A DNA stretch of 64,000 nt from Psychromicrobium xiongbiense (GCF_030271165.1 NZ_JASSZH010000009.1:124001-188000), one strand, 5' to 3'; counted from the first letter of the stretch, positions 50,323-60,204 are shown. Notes: generated by a model from the letters alone, not told the origin. Made by a program: numbers and translations.

Positions 50323-53076
50323 GTGGCTGCTGGAGAAGAGAATTCTCACATTTTGAGCGTGCTGACGAATCAATTGCCTGACCGTGATCCGGAAGAGACG
50401 GCTGAGTGGATCGAATCGCTGGACGCACTCATCCAGGAACAGGGCACTGAACGAGCACAGTTCATTATGCGGTCCCTGCTTCAGCGCGCTGGTGCGCAGA
50501 GCGTTGGTGTGCCGATGGTGACCACCACCGACTACGTCAACACCATCCCCGCAGACCAGGAGCCCGAGTTCCCGGGCGACGAAGAGATTGAACGCAAGTA
50601 CCGTGCCTGGCTGCGCTGGAATGCCGCCATCATGGTCCATCGCGCGCAGCGCCCCGGAATCGGCGTCGGCGGCCATATCTCCACCTATGCCGGTGCTGCC
50701 ACACTCTACGAGGTGGGCTACAACCACTTCTTCCGCGGCAAGGACCACCCGGGCGGCGGTGACCAGGTCTTCTTCCAGGGCCACGCCTCCCCTGGTATGT
50801 ACTCGCGCGCCTTCATGGAGGGTCGACTCACCGAGGAAGATCTGGACGGATTCCGTCAGGAGAAGTCGCGGGCGCCGCACGGGCTCTCCTCCTATCCGCA
50901 CCCCCGTCTGATGCCGGACTTCTGGGAATTCCCCACAGTCTCCATGGGCATCGGCCCGATGAACGCGATCTACCAGGCCCAGTCCAACCGCTACCTGCAC
51001 AACCGCGGCATCAAGGACACCAGTGAGCAGCACGTCTGGGCGTTCCTGGGCGACGGCGAAATGGACGAGCCGGAATCGCGTGGCCTGCTCCAGCTCGCTG
51101 CCAACGACAAGCTAGACAACCTGACCTTCGTGGTCAACTGCAATCTGCAGCGTCTGGACGGCCCGGTTCGCGGCAACGGCAAGATCATGCAGGAACTCGA
51201 AGCCTTCTTCCGCGGCGCCGGCTGGAACGTCATCAAGGTCGTCTGGGGGCGCGAGTGGGACTCGCTGCTGGCTCAGGACACCGATGGCGCACTGGTGGAC
51301 ATCATGAACACCACGGTCGATGGCGATTACCAGACCTTCAAGGCCGAGTCCGGCGGGTTTGTGCGTGAGCACTTCTTCGGGAAGTCCCCGCAGACCAAGG
51401 AAATGGTCGCGGATATGACCGACGAGCAGATCTGGAACCTCAAGCGCGGCGGCCACGACTACCGCAAGGTCTACGCGGCCTACAAAGCAGCTACCGAGTT
51501 CAAGGGCAAGCCGACCGTCATCCTGGCGCACACCGTCAAGGGCTACGGGCTGGGTACTCATTTCGAGGGCCGCAACGCGACCCACCAGATGAAGAAGCTC
51601 ACGCTGGCGGATCTGAAAGCCTTCCGCGATCTGCTGCGCATCCCGATCACGGACGCCCAGCTTGAGGCCGATCCCTACCAGCCCCCGTACTACCACCCCG
51701 GGATGGAGTCTCCGGAGATCAAGTACATGATGGAGCGCCGTGCTGCATTAGGCGGCTTTGTTCCGGAGCGCCGGCACAAGTACGCGGAACTGACTCTTCC
51801 CAGCGACAAGGCCTACGAGGTGGCCAACCGTGGCTCCGGCAAGCAGCAGGCCGCCACCACGATGGCCTTTGTACGCCTGCTCAAGGACCTCATGCGGGAC
51901 AAGGAATTCGGCAAGCGTTTTGTGCCGATCATCCCCGACGAGTCCCGGACCTTCGGCATGGATGCGTTCTTCCCCACGGCCAAGATCTACAACCCCAAGG
52001 GGCAGAACTACCTTTCCGTGGACCGCGAACTGGTGCTGGCCTACAAGGAATCTCCGCTGGGCCAGCTGATCCATCCCGGCATCAATGAAGCGGGCGCGGT
52101 CGCAGCCTTCACCGCCGCGGGAACCTCCTATGCCACGCACGGCGAGCCGCTGATTCCGATCTACGTCTTCTACTCGATGTTCGGTTTCCAGCGCACCGGC
52201 GACAGCTTCTGGGCAGCAGCGGACCAGATGGCCCGTGGCTTTGTCATCGGGGCCACAGCTGGACGCACCACGCTGACCGGCGAAGGCCTCCAGCACGCTG
52301 ACGGGCATTCGCATCTTCTGGCCGCGACGAACCCTGCCGTGGTGTCCTACGATCCGGCCTACGGCTACGAGATCGGCCACATCATGCGTTCCGGCCTCGA
52401 GCGGATGTACGGCACGGATGAGACCCTCACCGACAAACAACGCAACGTCATGTACTACCTCACGGTGTACAACGAGCCGATCGTCCAGCCGGCGGCTCCG
52501 GAGGACCTGGATGTAGAGGGCGTCATTCGCGGCATCTATCTGTTGGCACCGGCCAAGATTGACGGCCCGCGCACTCAGCTTCTGGCCAGTGGCGTCGCTG
52601 TTCCGTGGGCTCTTGAAGCTCAGCAGATCCTGGCCGATGACTGGGGCGTCTCCGCGGATGTCTGGTCCGTGACCTCTTGGACCGAGCTGCGCCGCGACGG
52701 CCTGGAAGCCGAGGAAGAGCACTTCCTGAACCCGGGTTCCGAGGAGCGGACGCCGTTTGTTGCCTCTCAGCTCGCCGGAGCAACCGGCCCGGTGGTGGCT
52801 GTTTCGGACCACATGAAGGCCGTACCGGATCAGATCCGCCAGTTTGTGCCCAACGAGTTCGCCACCCTGGGTGCGGACGATTTCGGCTTCTCCGATACCC
52901 GTGCGGCTGCCCGTCGGTACTTCAAGATCGACTCGCACTCCATTGTGGTACGGGCCCTGGAGATGCTGGCCCGCCGCGGCGAGGTGGACTGGCGCGCTCC
53001 CGGCGAGGCGATCGCCAAGTACCGGCTCGATGACGTCAACGCGGGGACCAGCGGGAACGCCGGCGGCGACAGCTAG
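50323..53076 (+). CDS. aceE: Pyruvate dehydrogenase E1 component, homodimeric type
   Basis: A 917-residue enzyme that decarboxylates pyruvate and passes acetyl groups to E2, making acetyl-CoA. The thiamine diphosphate motif [12 protein letters not shown]...NCN is present, plus [23 protein letters not shown] and the long C-terminal transketolase-like half ([29 protein letters not shown]). The start is the GTG with GAGAGG 8 nt upstream. It lies upstream of the fatty acid synthesis genes that consume acetyl-CoA. A perfect 53-bp duplication begins at its last codons. Confidence 0.96.
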   Translation: MAAGEENSHILSVLTNQLPDRDPEETAEWIESLDALIQEQGTERAQFIMRSLLQRAGAQSVGVPMVTTTDYVNTIPADQEPEFPGDEEIERKYRAWLRWNAAIMVHRAQRPGIGVGGHISTYAGAATLYEVGYNHFFRGKDHPGGGDQVFFQGHASPGMYSRAFMEGRLTEEDLDGFRQEKSRAPHGLSSYPHPRLMPDFWEFPTVSMGIGPMNAIYQAQSNRYLHNRGIKDTSEQHVWAFLGDGEMDEPESRGLLQLAANDKLDNLTFVVNCNLQRLDGPVRGNGKIMQELEAFFRGAGWNVIKVVWGREWDSLLAQDTDGALVDIMNTTVDGDYQTFKAESGGFVREHFFGKSPQTKEMVADMTDEQIWNLKRGGHDYRKVYAAYKAATEFKGKPTVILAHTVKGYGLGTHFEGRNATHQMKKLTLADLKAFRDLLRIPITDAQLEADPYQPPYYHPGMESPEIKYMMERRAALGGFVPERRHKYAELTLPSDKAYEVANRGSGKQQAATTMAFVRLLKDLMRDKEFGKRFVPIIPDESRTFGMDAFFPTAKIYNPKGQNYLSVDRELVLAYKESPLGQLIHPGINEAGAVAAFTAAGTSYATHGEPLIPIYVFYSMFGFQRTGDSFWAAADQMARGFVIGATAGRTTLTGEGLQHADGHSHLLAATNPAVVSYDPAYGYEIGHIMRSGLERMYGTDETLTDKQRNVMYYLTVYNEPIVQPAAPEDLDVEGVIRGIYLLAPAKIDGPRTQLLASGVAVPWALEAQQILADDWGVSADVWSVTSWTELRRDGLEAEEEHFLNPGSEERTPFVASQLAGATGPVVAVSDHMKAVPDQIRQFVPNEFATLGADDFGFSDTRAAARRYFKIDSHSIVVRALEMLARRGEVDWRAPGEAIAKYRLDDVNAGTSGNAGGDS

Positions 53077-53185
53077 AGCCGAGGGGCCCCGTCCGAGCCT
53101 GTGAGGATGGGGTAGGCGCGACGCGCTAGAGCCGAGGGGCCCCGTCCGAGCCTGTGAGGATGGGGTAGGCGCGACGCGCTAGAGC
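53072..53185 (+). repeat. Perfect 53-bp tandem duplication over the aceE stop
   Basis: 53072-53124 and 53125-53177 are identical, and the first 8 bp recur at 53178-53185. Each unit contains GCTAGAG at its start, so the in-frame stop TAG is copied and protein length is unchanged. The unit contains GGGGCCCC. Confidence 0.9.
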
Positions 53186-53203
53186 GCTGACGATGGCTGA
53201 CTG

Positions 53204-53245
53204 AAGGCCGGTTCTTGGAGACACTCTCCAAAGAACCGGCCTTTT
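53204..53245 (+). terminator. aceE terminator
   Basis: 13-bp stem AAGGCCGGTTCTT / AAGAACCGGCCTT with a second small stem (GGAGA/TCTCC) inside, then TTTTGTCTC. Confidence 0.85.
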
Positions 53246-53278
53246 GTCTCTGCCGGAACAGCCTCCTGGGCTGATTTC

Positions 53279-53300
53279 TTGTTGAATCTCCACAAAATAT
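53279..53300. promoter_or_regulatory. Putative FasR operator upstream of fasR
   Basis: On the minus strand it reads TATTTTGTGG, then 5 nt, then CAACAA: an imperfect inverted repeat TTTGTGG...CAACAA. The block TCCACAAAATAT here is the exact reverse complement of ATATTTTGTGGA before fabD. Confidence 0.55.
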
Positions 53301-53313
53301 CGGGAATCTGACC

Positions 53314-53319
53314 TAAGCT
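53314..53319 (+). promoter_or_regulatory. -10 hexamer TAAGCT, six bases before fasR
   Basis: TAAGCT, 6 nt, then the ATG at 53326. The putative operator lies immediately upstream, where a repressor or activator would contact the promoter. Confidence 0.45.
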
Positions 53320-53325
53320 CGGCTC

Positions 53326-54573
53326 ATGCCCTCGAGTCGTAAGAGCACGCCGGGAATCCTGACGCCTCGCCCCTATCATCCACAGACCCTCGCCAATCTG
53401 CGAGCCAAGCTGGGTGAACTTTCCACCGCCACCACCCAACAGCTCGATGCCTCTCTGCCCTGGTATCGCAGGCTCGGCGCCGAAGAACGCAGTGCCCTCG
53501 GGCTCCTGGCCCAGAACGGCATCAGTTCTTTCGTCAGCTACTACCACAAGCCGTCCTCGGCGGGCTGGGTGTTCACCGACGTCTTCGGCAATGCCCCCAC
53601 CGAGCTGGCCAGTTCCATCAGCCTGCAGCGCGCACTCCAGCTCATCCGGATTGTCGTGCAGATGGTGGAGGACCGGGTTCCCGAGCTGGCGGCTCCCGGC
53701 GACGAGGCAGCCCTGCGCGAGGCAGTGCTCCGCTACGCACGCGAGGTGGCTTTTGCCGCTGCCGACGTCTATGCGCGAGCCGCCGAGTCGCGCGGCGCCT
53801 GGGACACCCGCCTTGAGTCACTCATCGTCGATGCCATCCTGCGCGGTGAAAGCACCGACTCGCTCCGCTCCCGGATCGCTGCCCTGGGTTGGAAATCGAC
53901 CGGGCGTTTCACCGTGATGGTCGGCACCACGCCGGCGGCGACCGGACCCGCACTGGTCAATGAACTGCGCCGTGCGGCCAGCACTCATGCCGAAGACGCC
54001 CTGGTTGGCATCCAGAGTGATCGCCTCATTCTGGTTCTGGGAGGGCTCTCGGAGCAGGAGTCGGCCCTGCTGCGACTCAGCGAACTCTTCGGCAAGGGCC
54101 CCGTGGTCTTCGGCCCGGAGGCTGCCTCGCTGGCCGAAGCCAGCGAATCCGCCCGTGCTGCCTTCGCCGGGCTGGCCGCCGTGCAGGCCTGGCCACAGGC
54201 TCCACGGCCGGTCGCTGCCAATGATCTCTGGCCCGAACGTGTTTTCAACGGCGACGACGACGCCCGCCGCGCCTTGATCAGGCAGGTCTACCGGCCCCTG
54301 GTGGCGGCATCGAACGGGTTGGTGGAAACCCTGAGCGCGTATGTCGATCTGGGTCATTCCCTGGAAGCCACGTCCCGGGAACTCTTCGTGCACGCCAACA
54401 CCGTGCGTTATCGCCTGCGCCGGGTCGCGGAGATCACCGGCTGGGATCCGCTCATACCGCGCGAGGCCTTCGTCCTGCACAGTGCTCTGCTGGTGGGACG
54501 TCTGCTGCAGGGGTCAGCATCACGGGCCAGCACACACCATGAGCGGGTTCCCCCAAAAAAGTCCTCAAATTAG
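53326..54573 (+). CDS. fasR: FasR-like PucR-family regulator of fatty acid synthesis
   Basis: A 415-residue transcription factor. The N-terminal part (to about 150) is a regulatory domain, followed by a GGDEF-like degenerate CdaR domain, and residues 330-390 form the PucR C-terminal helix-turn-helix: LVETLSAYVDLGHSLEATSRELFVHANTVRYRLRRV. In Streptomyces coelicolor the homologue FasR sits just upstream of fabD-fabH-acpP-fabF and activates it. The same gene order here, plus matched operator sequences before fasR and fabD, supports the same job and autoregulation. Probably leaderless. Confidence 0.85.
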   Translation: MPSSRKSTPGILTPRPYHPQTLANLRAKLGELSTATTQQLDASLPWYRRLGAEERSALGLLAQNGISSFVSYYHKPSSAGWVFTDVFGNAPTELASSISLQRALQLIRIVVQMVEDRVPELAAPGDEAALREAVLRYAREVAFAAADVYARAAESRGAWDTRLESLIVDAILRGESTDSLRSRIAALGWKSTGRFTVMVGTTPAATGPALVNELRRAASTHAEDALVGIQSDRLILVLGGLSEQESALLRLSELFGKGPVVFGPEAASLAEASESARAAFAGLAAVQAWPQAPRPVAANDLWPERVFNGDDDARRALIRQVYRPLVAASNGLVETLSAYVDLGHSLEATSRELFVHANTVRYRLRRVAEITGWDPLIPREAFVLHSALLVGRLLQGSASRASTHHERVPPKKSSN

Positions 54574-54587
54574 CTGTCTCTTACTGA

Positions 54588-54610
54588 ATATTTTGTGGAA
54601 ACCCTACAAA
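54588..54610. promoter_or_regulatory. Putative FasR operator upstream of fabD
   Basis: ATATTTTGTGG-AAAC-CCTACAAA, an inverted repeat of TTTGTRG half-sites. It shares a 12-bp core in opposite orientation with the site before fasR. Confidence 0.6.
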
Positions 54611-54675
54611 CGACTCGAATCAGCTTGGTATCAAGAAATACCGTTGTCAGCGCCAATCTTTGAAAGGCTTAGTGC

Positions 54676-55626
54676 GTGATTGCAATCGTGTGCCCCGGCC
54701 AGGGAGCTCAGACCCCTGGTTTCCTCCAACCCTGGCTGGAGCTTCCCGGCGTTGAAGAGCATCTTGCCGAGTTGGGAGAGCTTGCCGGACTGGATCTGGT
54801 ACGGCACGGCACCACCTCCGATGCGGAAACCATCAAGGACACCGCGGTAGCTCAGCCGCTCATCGTCGCTGCCGGGCTGATCAGCGCGGCCGCGCTCTTC
54901 GGCAGCGCGAAACTTCCCGCCGCCGTCGGCGTCGTCGCCGGGCACTCCGTGGGTGAAATCACCGCGGCTGCTCTCACCGGGGTTCTCAGTGAAGAGGAAG
55001 CCATGCGGTTCGTCCGCGAGCGGGCCAACGGCATGGCAGCCGCCGCAGCATTGACCCCGACCGGTATGAGCGCCGTCGTCGGCGGCGATCCGGACGAAGT
55101 TCTCGCAGCGATCTCCGCCACCGGACTGACTCCGGCCAATCTGAACAGCCCCGGGCAGACCGTCGCTGCCGGAACCCTCGACCAGCTGGCCGCCCTGGCC
55201 GCGAATCCACCGGCCAAGGCTCGCGTCATCGCCCTCCAGGTTGCCGGAGCCTTCCACACCCTGCACATGCAACCGGCCGTCGGCGCCCTGGAGATCCTCG
55301 CCCCGGCGCTCCACCCCCACGAACCAGCTGCGACCCTGCTGTCCAACTACGATGGCGCCGCAGTCGCATCGGGCGAAGCGGCCCTGCAGAGCCTGGTGGC
55401 TCAGGTTTCCCGCCCCGTCCGCTGGGACGCCTGCATGCGCACCATGACGGGTCTGGGCGTCACCACCCTGATTGAACTCAGCCCCGCCGGCACCCTCACC
55501 GGACTGGCCAAGCGCGCGATGCCGGGCGTCACCACCCTCGCCGTGAAGACCCCGGCAGACCTCGATGCGGCACGGACACTGCTGGAGCCCGGCACCGCCC
55601 CGGCCGACGGGCAGGCATCCGAATGA
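54676..55626 (+). CDS. fabD: Malonyl-CoA:ACP transacylase
   Basis: A 316-residue enzyme loading malonyl groups onto ACP. PGQGAQTPG at 7-15, the nucleophile Ser91 in GHSVGE, and the catalytic His in VAGAFHTLHM. Start GTG preceded by GAAAGG. Its stop overlaps the fabH ATG by 4 bp (ATGA), so fabD and fabH are translationally coupled. Confidence 0.95.
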   Translation: MIAIVCPGQGAQTPGFLQPWLELPGVEEHLAELGELAGLDLVRHGTTSDAETIKDTAVAQPLIVAAGLISAAALFGSAKLPAAVGVVAGHSVGEITAAALTGVLSEEEAMRFVRERANGMAAAAALTPTGMSAVVGGDPDEVLAAISATGLTPANLNSPGQTVAAGTLDQLAALAANPPAKARVIALQVAGAFHTLHMQPAVGALEILAPALHPHEPAATLLSNYDGAAVASGEAALQSLVAQVSRPVRWDACMRTMTGLGVTTLIELSPAGTLTGLAKRAMPGVTTLAVKTPADLDAARTLLEPGTAPADGQASE

Positions 55627-56681
55627 CTGCGACGTTGAAGCAGCCCGCGCCCCGGGCACACTCGCGCATCCTGGGCCTGGGTTCCTACCGCTCCGAGGTC
55701 GTCGTCACGAATGAGGACATCTGCCAGTGGATTGATTCCTCCGATGAGTGGATCCGCCAGCGGACCGGCATCGTGACCCGGCTGCGGGCCCCGCGGGAAG
55801 TCAGCGTCATCGATATGTCCGAGGCGGCTGCCCGGCAGGCCCTGGCGGCTGCCGGTATTGAAGCCAGCCAGCTCGGTGCCGTCATCGTCTCCACCGTGAC
55901 TCACCAGTACGCCACGCCGTCGGCCGCAGCGCTGCTGGCCGACCGACTGGGTGCTACCCCGGCGCCTGCTTACGACATATCCGCCGCCTGCGCCGGATAC
56001 TGCTATGGAATCGCCCAGGCAGATGCCCTGGTCCGCTCCGGTGCAGCCAACTATGTGCTCGTGGTCGGCAGCGAAAAGCTTTCCGATGTGATCGACAATC
56101 ACGAACGGACCATCTCGTTCCTGCTCGGCGATGGCGCCGGTGCCGCTGTCGTCGGCCCTTCCGAGGTGCCCGGTATCGGTCCGAGCGTCTGGGGCTCCGA
56201 TGGCGGCAAATGGGATGCCATCGGCATGACGCATTCGCTGCTGGAGGTGCGTGACCACGCCGAAGCGGCCAAGCTCGCCACCGGCCCTGACGACCTGGCC
56301 CTGATCTCCGGTGCCGTCGGTCTGTGGCCGACCCTGCGCCAGGACGGTCAGACCGTCTTCCGCTGGGCAGTCTGGGAAATGGCCAAGGTGGCCAAGCAGG
56401 CACTCGAAGCTGCTGGTGTGGAAGCATCCGATCTTGCCGCATTCGTGCCGCACCAGGCCAATATGCGCATCATTGACTCGCTGGCCAAAGAACTGCGACT
56501 GCCGGAGCATGTTCTGGTGGCCAGGGACATCGAGGACACCGGGAACACCTCGGCCGCTTCGATCCCACTCGCGACTGCCCGGCTGCTGACCGAGCATCCC
56601 GAGCTCAGTGGCGGGCTGTCCCTGCAGATCGGCTTCGGGGCTGGCCTGGTGTTCGGCGCGCAAGTGGTGGTTTTGCCGTAA
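55623..56681 (+). CDS. fabH: Beta-ketoacyl-ACP synthase III
   Basis: A 352-residue initiating condensing enzyme. The catalytic triad is in place: Cys123 (SAACAGYCYG), His277 (VPHQAN) and Asn308 (DTGNTSAAS). It joins acyl-CoA primers with malonyl-ACP; branched primers are expected in an actinobacterium making iso/anteiso fatty acids, though primer preference is not visible. Coupled to fabD. Confidence 0.95.
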   Translation: MTATLKQPAPRAHSRILGLGSYRSEVVVTNEDICQWIDSSDEWIRQRTGIVTRLRAPREVSVIDMSEAAARQALAAAGIEASQLGAVIVSTVTHQYATPSAAALLADRLGATPAPAYDISAACAGYCYGIAQADALVRSGAANYVLVVGSEKLSDVIDNHERTISFLLGDGAGAAVVGPSEVPGIGPSVWGSDGGKWDAIGMTHSLLEVRDHAEAAKLATGPDDLALISGAVGLWPTLRQDGQTVFRWAVWEMAKVAKQALEAAGVEASDLAAFVPHQANMRIIDSLAKELRLPEHVLVARDIEDTGNTSAASIPLATARLLTEHPELSGGLSLQIGFGAGLVFGAQVVVLP

Positions 56682-56832
56682 TTGTGCGGCGTTCAACTCA
56701 CAATTTCATAGTTTTCGGCAGCTCCAGGGACGCAACACCCCGTGGGGCTCGCCGCTCAGGCCGCAATCGTGGTTTGATCGACACTGCCTGCTCATGAGGT
56801 TGAGCGGCACTACCGAGGAAAAGGAGCCGTCA

Positions 56833-57078
56833 ATGGCTAGCAACGAAGAGATCCTGGCCGGACTGGCCGAAATCGTCAATGAAGAGACCGGACTGGCCCC
56901 GGAGGCTGTTGAGCTGGATAAGTCCTTCACCGAGGACCTGGACATCGACTCCATCTCCATGATGACCATCGTGGTCAACGCTGAAGAGAAGTTTGGCGTG
57001 CGCATCCCCGACGAAGAGGTCAAGAACCTCAAGACCGTAGGCGACGCCGTCAACTACATCGCCAGCGCGCAGGCCTGA
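56833..57078 (+). CDS. acpP: Acyl carrier protein
   Basis: An 81-residue very acidic carrier. The phosphopantetheine Ser40 is in the DIDSIS motif (Asp-Ser-Ile, a common actinobacterial variant of DSL). AAGGAG before the ATG is a strong ribosome binding site. A hairpin follows in the gap before fabF, fitting higher ACP output than FabF. Confidence 0.96.
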   Translation: MASNEEILAGLAEIVNEETGLAPEAVELDKSFTEDLDIDSISMMTIVVNAEEKFGVRIPDEEVKNLKTVGDAVNYIASAQA

Positions 57079-57103
57079 TTCGTCGCAGCTGAGATCGTTT
57101 GGT

Positions 57104-57140
57104 CGGCTTGCGGCTCGTCGTTCCCGTCGGCCGCAAGCCG
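57104..57140 (+). terminator. Intercistronic hairpin between acpP and fabF
   Basis: Perfect 11-bp stem CGGCTTGCGGC / GCCGCAAGCCG, then AACCTGTTTTATA. It may partly terminate or protect acpP mRNA so that ACP is made in excess of FabF. Confidence 0.55.
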
Positions 57141-57174
57141 AACCTGTTTTATACCGCATCAAGAGAGTGAAACC

Positions 57175-58410
57175 ATGACCCGCAAAGTAGTCATCACAGG
57201 CCTGGGAGCCACCACCCCCATCGGTGGGGATGCGCCCACCACCTGGCAGAACGCCCTTAAGGGTGTTTCTGGAGCACATACGCTGACCGATGATTGGGTC
57301 GCCGAATTCCAGCTGCCGGTGACCTTCGCAGCGAAGGCCAGCACTCCGGCCAGCGAAGTACTCACTCGCGTCGAGGCGAAGCGGCTGGATCCCTCCAGCC
57401 AGTTCGCCATCATCGCCGCCCGTGAAGCCTGGGCCGATGCCGGCAGCCCCGAGGTCGATGGCAGCCGGTTCGCAGTCTGCTTCGCGACCGGCATCGGCGG
57501 TGTCTGGACACTGCTGGATGCCTGGGACACTCTCCGTGACCGCGGTGCACGCCGCGTCCTGCCGATGACCGTGCCCATGCTGATGCCCAACGGCGCAGCA
57601 GCGGCGGTCAGCCTGGACCTCGGCGCTCAGGCTGGTGCGCATACGCCGGTATCAGCCTGTGCCTCCGGAACGGAAGCCCTCCACCAGGCAGTGGAACTCA
57701 TCCGCTCCGGCAAGGTGGACATCGTGATGGCCGGTGGTACCGAAGCCGCCATCCACCCGATCACTCTGGCAGCGTTCTCCTCCATGCAGGCCCTGTCCAA
57801 GCGCAATGACGATCCGGAGCACGCCTCCCGTCCTTATGATCGCGATCGCGATGGCTTCGTCATGGGTGAAGGTGCGGGTGCGCTCGTCCTGGAGGCCGAG
57901 GAGCATGCTCTGGCCCGTGGCGCCAAGATTTACGGCGAATTGGCTGGCACCTCGGTGACTGCTGACGCCTATCACATCACTGCCCCTGACCCGGAGGGCC
58001 TGGGTGCTACCCGTGCACTCAAGGCGGCGTTGTTCGATGCGCGGGCCCAGGCGGAGGACGTCGTTCATGTCAACGCCCATGCGACCTCAACCCCGGTCGG
58101 TGACAAGCCGGAGTACACGGCACTGCACGCCGCACTGGGCAAGCACGTAGACAATGTGGCGGTCTCCGCCACCAAGTCCCAGATGGGCCACCTGCTGGGC
58201 GCCTCCGGCGCTGTGGAGGCGGTCCTCACCGTGCTGGCCGTGCACGAGCGCAAAGCACCGCTGACCATCAACCTGGATCATCAGGACCCTGAAATCCCGC
58301 TCGATGTGGTGACCAGTGCCCGCGATCTCCCTCAGGGCGATATCGTGGCGCTGAGCAACTCCTTCGGTTTCGGCGGACACAACGCCGTCGTGGTGGTCCG
58401 CAACTACTAA
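57175..58410 (+). CDS. fabF: Beta-ketoacyl-ACP synthase II
   Basis: A 411-residue elongating condensing enzyme. Cys162 (VSACASGTEAL), His302 (HVNAHATSTPVGD), Lys334 and His339 (KSQMGHLLGASGA) form the Cys-His-His site with the usual Lys. Last gene of the fatty acid synthesis cluster; ribosome binding site AGAGAG before the ATG. Confidence 0.96.
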   Translation: MTRKVVITGLGATTPIGGDAPTTWQNALKGVSGAHTLTDDWVAEFQLPVTFAAKASTPASEVLTRVEAKRLDPSSQFAIIAAREAWADAGSPEVDGSRFAVCFATGIGGVWTLLDAWDTLRDRGARRVLPMTVPMLMPNGAAAAVSLDLGAQAGAHTPVSACASGTEALHQAVELIRSGKVDIVMAGGTEAAIHPITLAAFSSMQALSKRNDDPEHASRPYDRDRDGFVMGEGAGALVLEAEEHALARGAKIYGELAGTSVTADAYHITAPDPEGLGATRALKAALFDARAQAEDVVHVNAHATSTPVGDKPEYTALHAALGKHVDNVAVSATKSQMGHLLGASGAVEAVLTVLAVHERKAPLTINLDHQDPEIPLDVVTSARDLPQGDIVALSNSFGFGGHNAVVVVRNY

Positions 58411-58420
58411 AGAGTGCATC

Positions 58421-58465
58421 AACGTTGCAGGGCCGGTTCAACTGCTGAACCGGCCCTGCAACGTT
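58421..58465. terminator. 20-bp perfect-stem terminator after fabF
   Basis: 58421-58440 pairs with 58446-58465 around a 5-nt loop. It lies between the convergent fabF and DUF3145 genes and probably serves both. Confidence 0.75.
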
Positions 58466-58508
58466 GTCTAAAGGTTGAGCCGATCGATGCCCCTTTCTGG
58501 GGTGCCGA

Positions 58509-59012
58509 TCAGCCCACCCGGTGCAGCCAGCGGACGGGTGCACCTTCGGCCGCATGCCGGAAGGCCTCAAGTTCTTCGTCCCAAGCCTCTCCCAGGGCCA
58601 GCGAGAGCTCATGGTAGACCCGTGTCGGGTCACCCTGAGCGGCCTCGTAGGCATAGCGGATGCGGTCCTCAGAGACCATGATGTTGCCCTGGGCGTCGGT
58701 GGTGGCGTGGAAGATGCCCAATTCCGGAGTATGTGACCAGCGCCCACCGTCGACGCCGGTGCTGGCCTCTTCGGTGACTTCGTAGCGCAGATGCGCCCAG
58801 CCGCGGAGCGCGGAAGCTAGGAGTGCGCCAGTGCCCTGCGGCCCGTTCCAGGCCAGTTCAGCGCGATACATTCCGGGCGCGGCAGGCTGCGCCGTCCACT
58901 CAAGGTCGGTCCGACGATCCAGCACGGAGCCGATCGCCCACTCCACGTGAGGGCACAGCGCAGTAGGGGCTGAGTGCACAAAAAGCACCCCACGCGTCAT
59001 CACAACAGACAT
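58509..59012 (-). CDS. DUF3145 protein
   Basis: A 167-residue protein of a family limited to actinobacteria (TRGVLFVHSAPTALCPHVEWAIG, RGWAHLRYEVTEEAS, and the MVSEDRIRYAYE helix). Function unknown; it is often located near fatty acid synthesis genes. The start is the ATG with TGGAGGAT upstream, 30 codons inside the longest frame. Confidence 0.88.
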   Translation of the reverse strand: MSVVMTRGVLFVHSAPTALCPHVEWAIGSVLDRRTDLEWTAQPAAPGMYRAELAWNGPQGTGALLASALRGWAHLRYEVTEEASTGVDGGRWSHTPELGIFHATTDAQGNIMVSEDRIRYAYEAAQGDPTRVYHELSLALGEAWDEELEAFRHAAEGAPVRWLHRVG

Positions 59013-59208
59013 CCCATCCTCCAGACAGTAGGTGCGTCTTCCCCAACGACCTGCTCCAGGAGCGGTATCCGCGTGCACGTGCGCCGCACAGCAGCGTCCC
59101 ATGTAGTTCTTCGATCATTGTGCCGTACCCGAAAGGATTTGACCAGCGGGGCAGGCGCGGTGCGTGGTCATCGAACGCCAGGTGAACCGATGCGGATCCG
59201 CTTCGCCC

Positions 59209-60204
59209 TCAGGCGCGTGGGTGCGCCTGCTGATAGCTGGAGCGCAGTCGCTCCACCGAGACATGGGTGTAAATCTGGGTGGTTGCCAATGATGCGTGAC
59301 CCAGCATCTCCTGCACCGCCCGCAAGTCAGCCCCCCCATCCAGGAGGTGGGTGGCCATCGTGTGCCGTAGTGCATGAGGTCCGCTCGCCCGGGTGTCCCC
59401 CAGACCGGCCAGAGCGCGTTCGACGACGCTGCGTACCTGACGTTGATCGATTCGTCCGCCGCGCGCGCCCAGGAAGACGGCCGCGCCCGACGCCGGAGTG
59501 AGCAGAGCTGCCCGGCCAGTCTGCAACCAGATGGTCAGTGCCTGCGCCGCTGGGAGGCCGAAAGGGACTGTTCGTTCCTTGTTGCCCTTGCCCAGAACAC
59601 GCACTGTGCGCCGATCAAAATCACAGTCGTCGATGTCCAGGGCAGTCAGCTCACCGACACGCAATCCTGAACCATAGAGCAGTTCCAGCATCGCCCGGTC
59701 GCGTTGTTCCACCGGGGATGGTGGTGCAGTCTCGTCCGCACGGGTGAGGGTGCCTGGCGCTGCTGTTCGCGGCGATGACCCGGTTGCCGCAGTACCGGCA
59801 ACATCCAGCAAGCGATGAACCTGATCCTGGTGCAGCACTCCCGGCAAGGTCTTCTGCCGTTTTGGCGCTGCGAGGCGGAGCGCGGGGTTGGCCTGGATCA
59901 GTTCCTCCCGGATGGCCCAGGCGAAGAAGGTGCGCGCGGCAGCAACCCGTCGGGCCATGGTGGAACGTGCCAGGCCGCGCGCGTTCTGCTCCGCGAGCCA
60001 CCATCGCAGTTCCTTCAGACCGATCTGCTGAAGACCGGCACACCCCTGGCTCTGGGCAAAGGCCAGGAGTGAAAGAATATCCGCCTCGTAGGCGCGTACC
60101 GTATGTGGAGATCGTGCCTTCTCGGCAGCGACAAAGTTCAGGAACGCCTCCAGAACAGCCCTGAGCGCGGGCTCAAGGCGCGGGGGCTGTTCCTGAGAGG
60201 GCAT
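59209..60204 (-). CDS. xerC: Tyrosine recombinase XerC
   Basis: A 331-residue recombinase that resolves chromosome dimers at dif with XerD. The N-terminal SAM-like domain (EKARSPHTVRAYEADILSLLAFA) is followed by the catalytic domain with Arg in SGLRVGELT, Lys in GKGNKERTVP, HALRH, and the GHASLATTQIYTHV segment with the nucleophilic Tyr. A Pro/Thr-rich insert lies between the domains. Start ATG with AGTGGAGG. It is on the same strand as dprA, 123 bp downstream, its usual actinobacterial neighbour. Confidence 0.92.
   Translation of the reverse strand: MPSQEQPPRLEPALRAVLEAFLNFVAAEKARSPHTVRAYEADILSLLAFAQSQGCAGLQQIGLKELRWWLAEQNARGLARSTMARRVAAARTFFAWAIREELIQANPALRLAAPKRQKTLPGVLHQDQVHRLLDVAGTAATGSSPRTAAPGTLTRADETAPPSPVEQRDRAMLELLYGSGLRVGELTALDIDDCDFDRRTVRVLGKGNKERTVPFGLPAAQALTIWLQTGRAALLTPASGAAVFLGARGGRIDQRQVRSVVERALAGLGDTRASGPHALRHTMATHLLDGGADLRAVQEMLGHASLATTQIYTHVSVERLRSSYQQAHPRA

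Noticed and set aside
53072..53185. Possible CRISPR repeats
   Set aside because: Only two directly abutting copies with no spacers and no cas genes; a simple tandem duplication.
59209..60204. Tyrosine recombinase as integrase of the tRNA-His island
   Set aside because: It is 26 kb away, in the conserved xerC position beside dprA, and belongs to the housekeeping Xer system.
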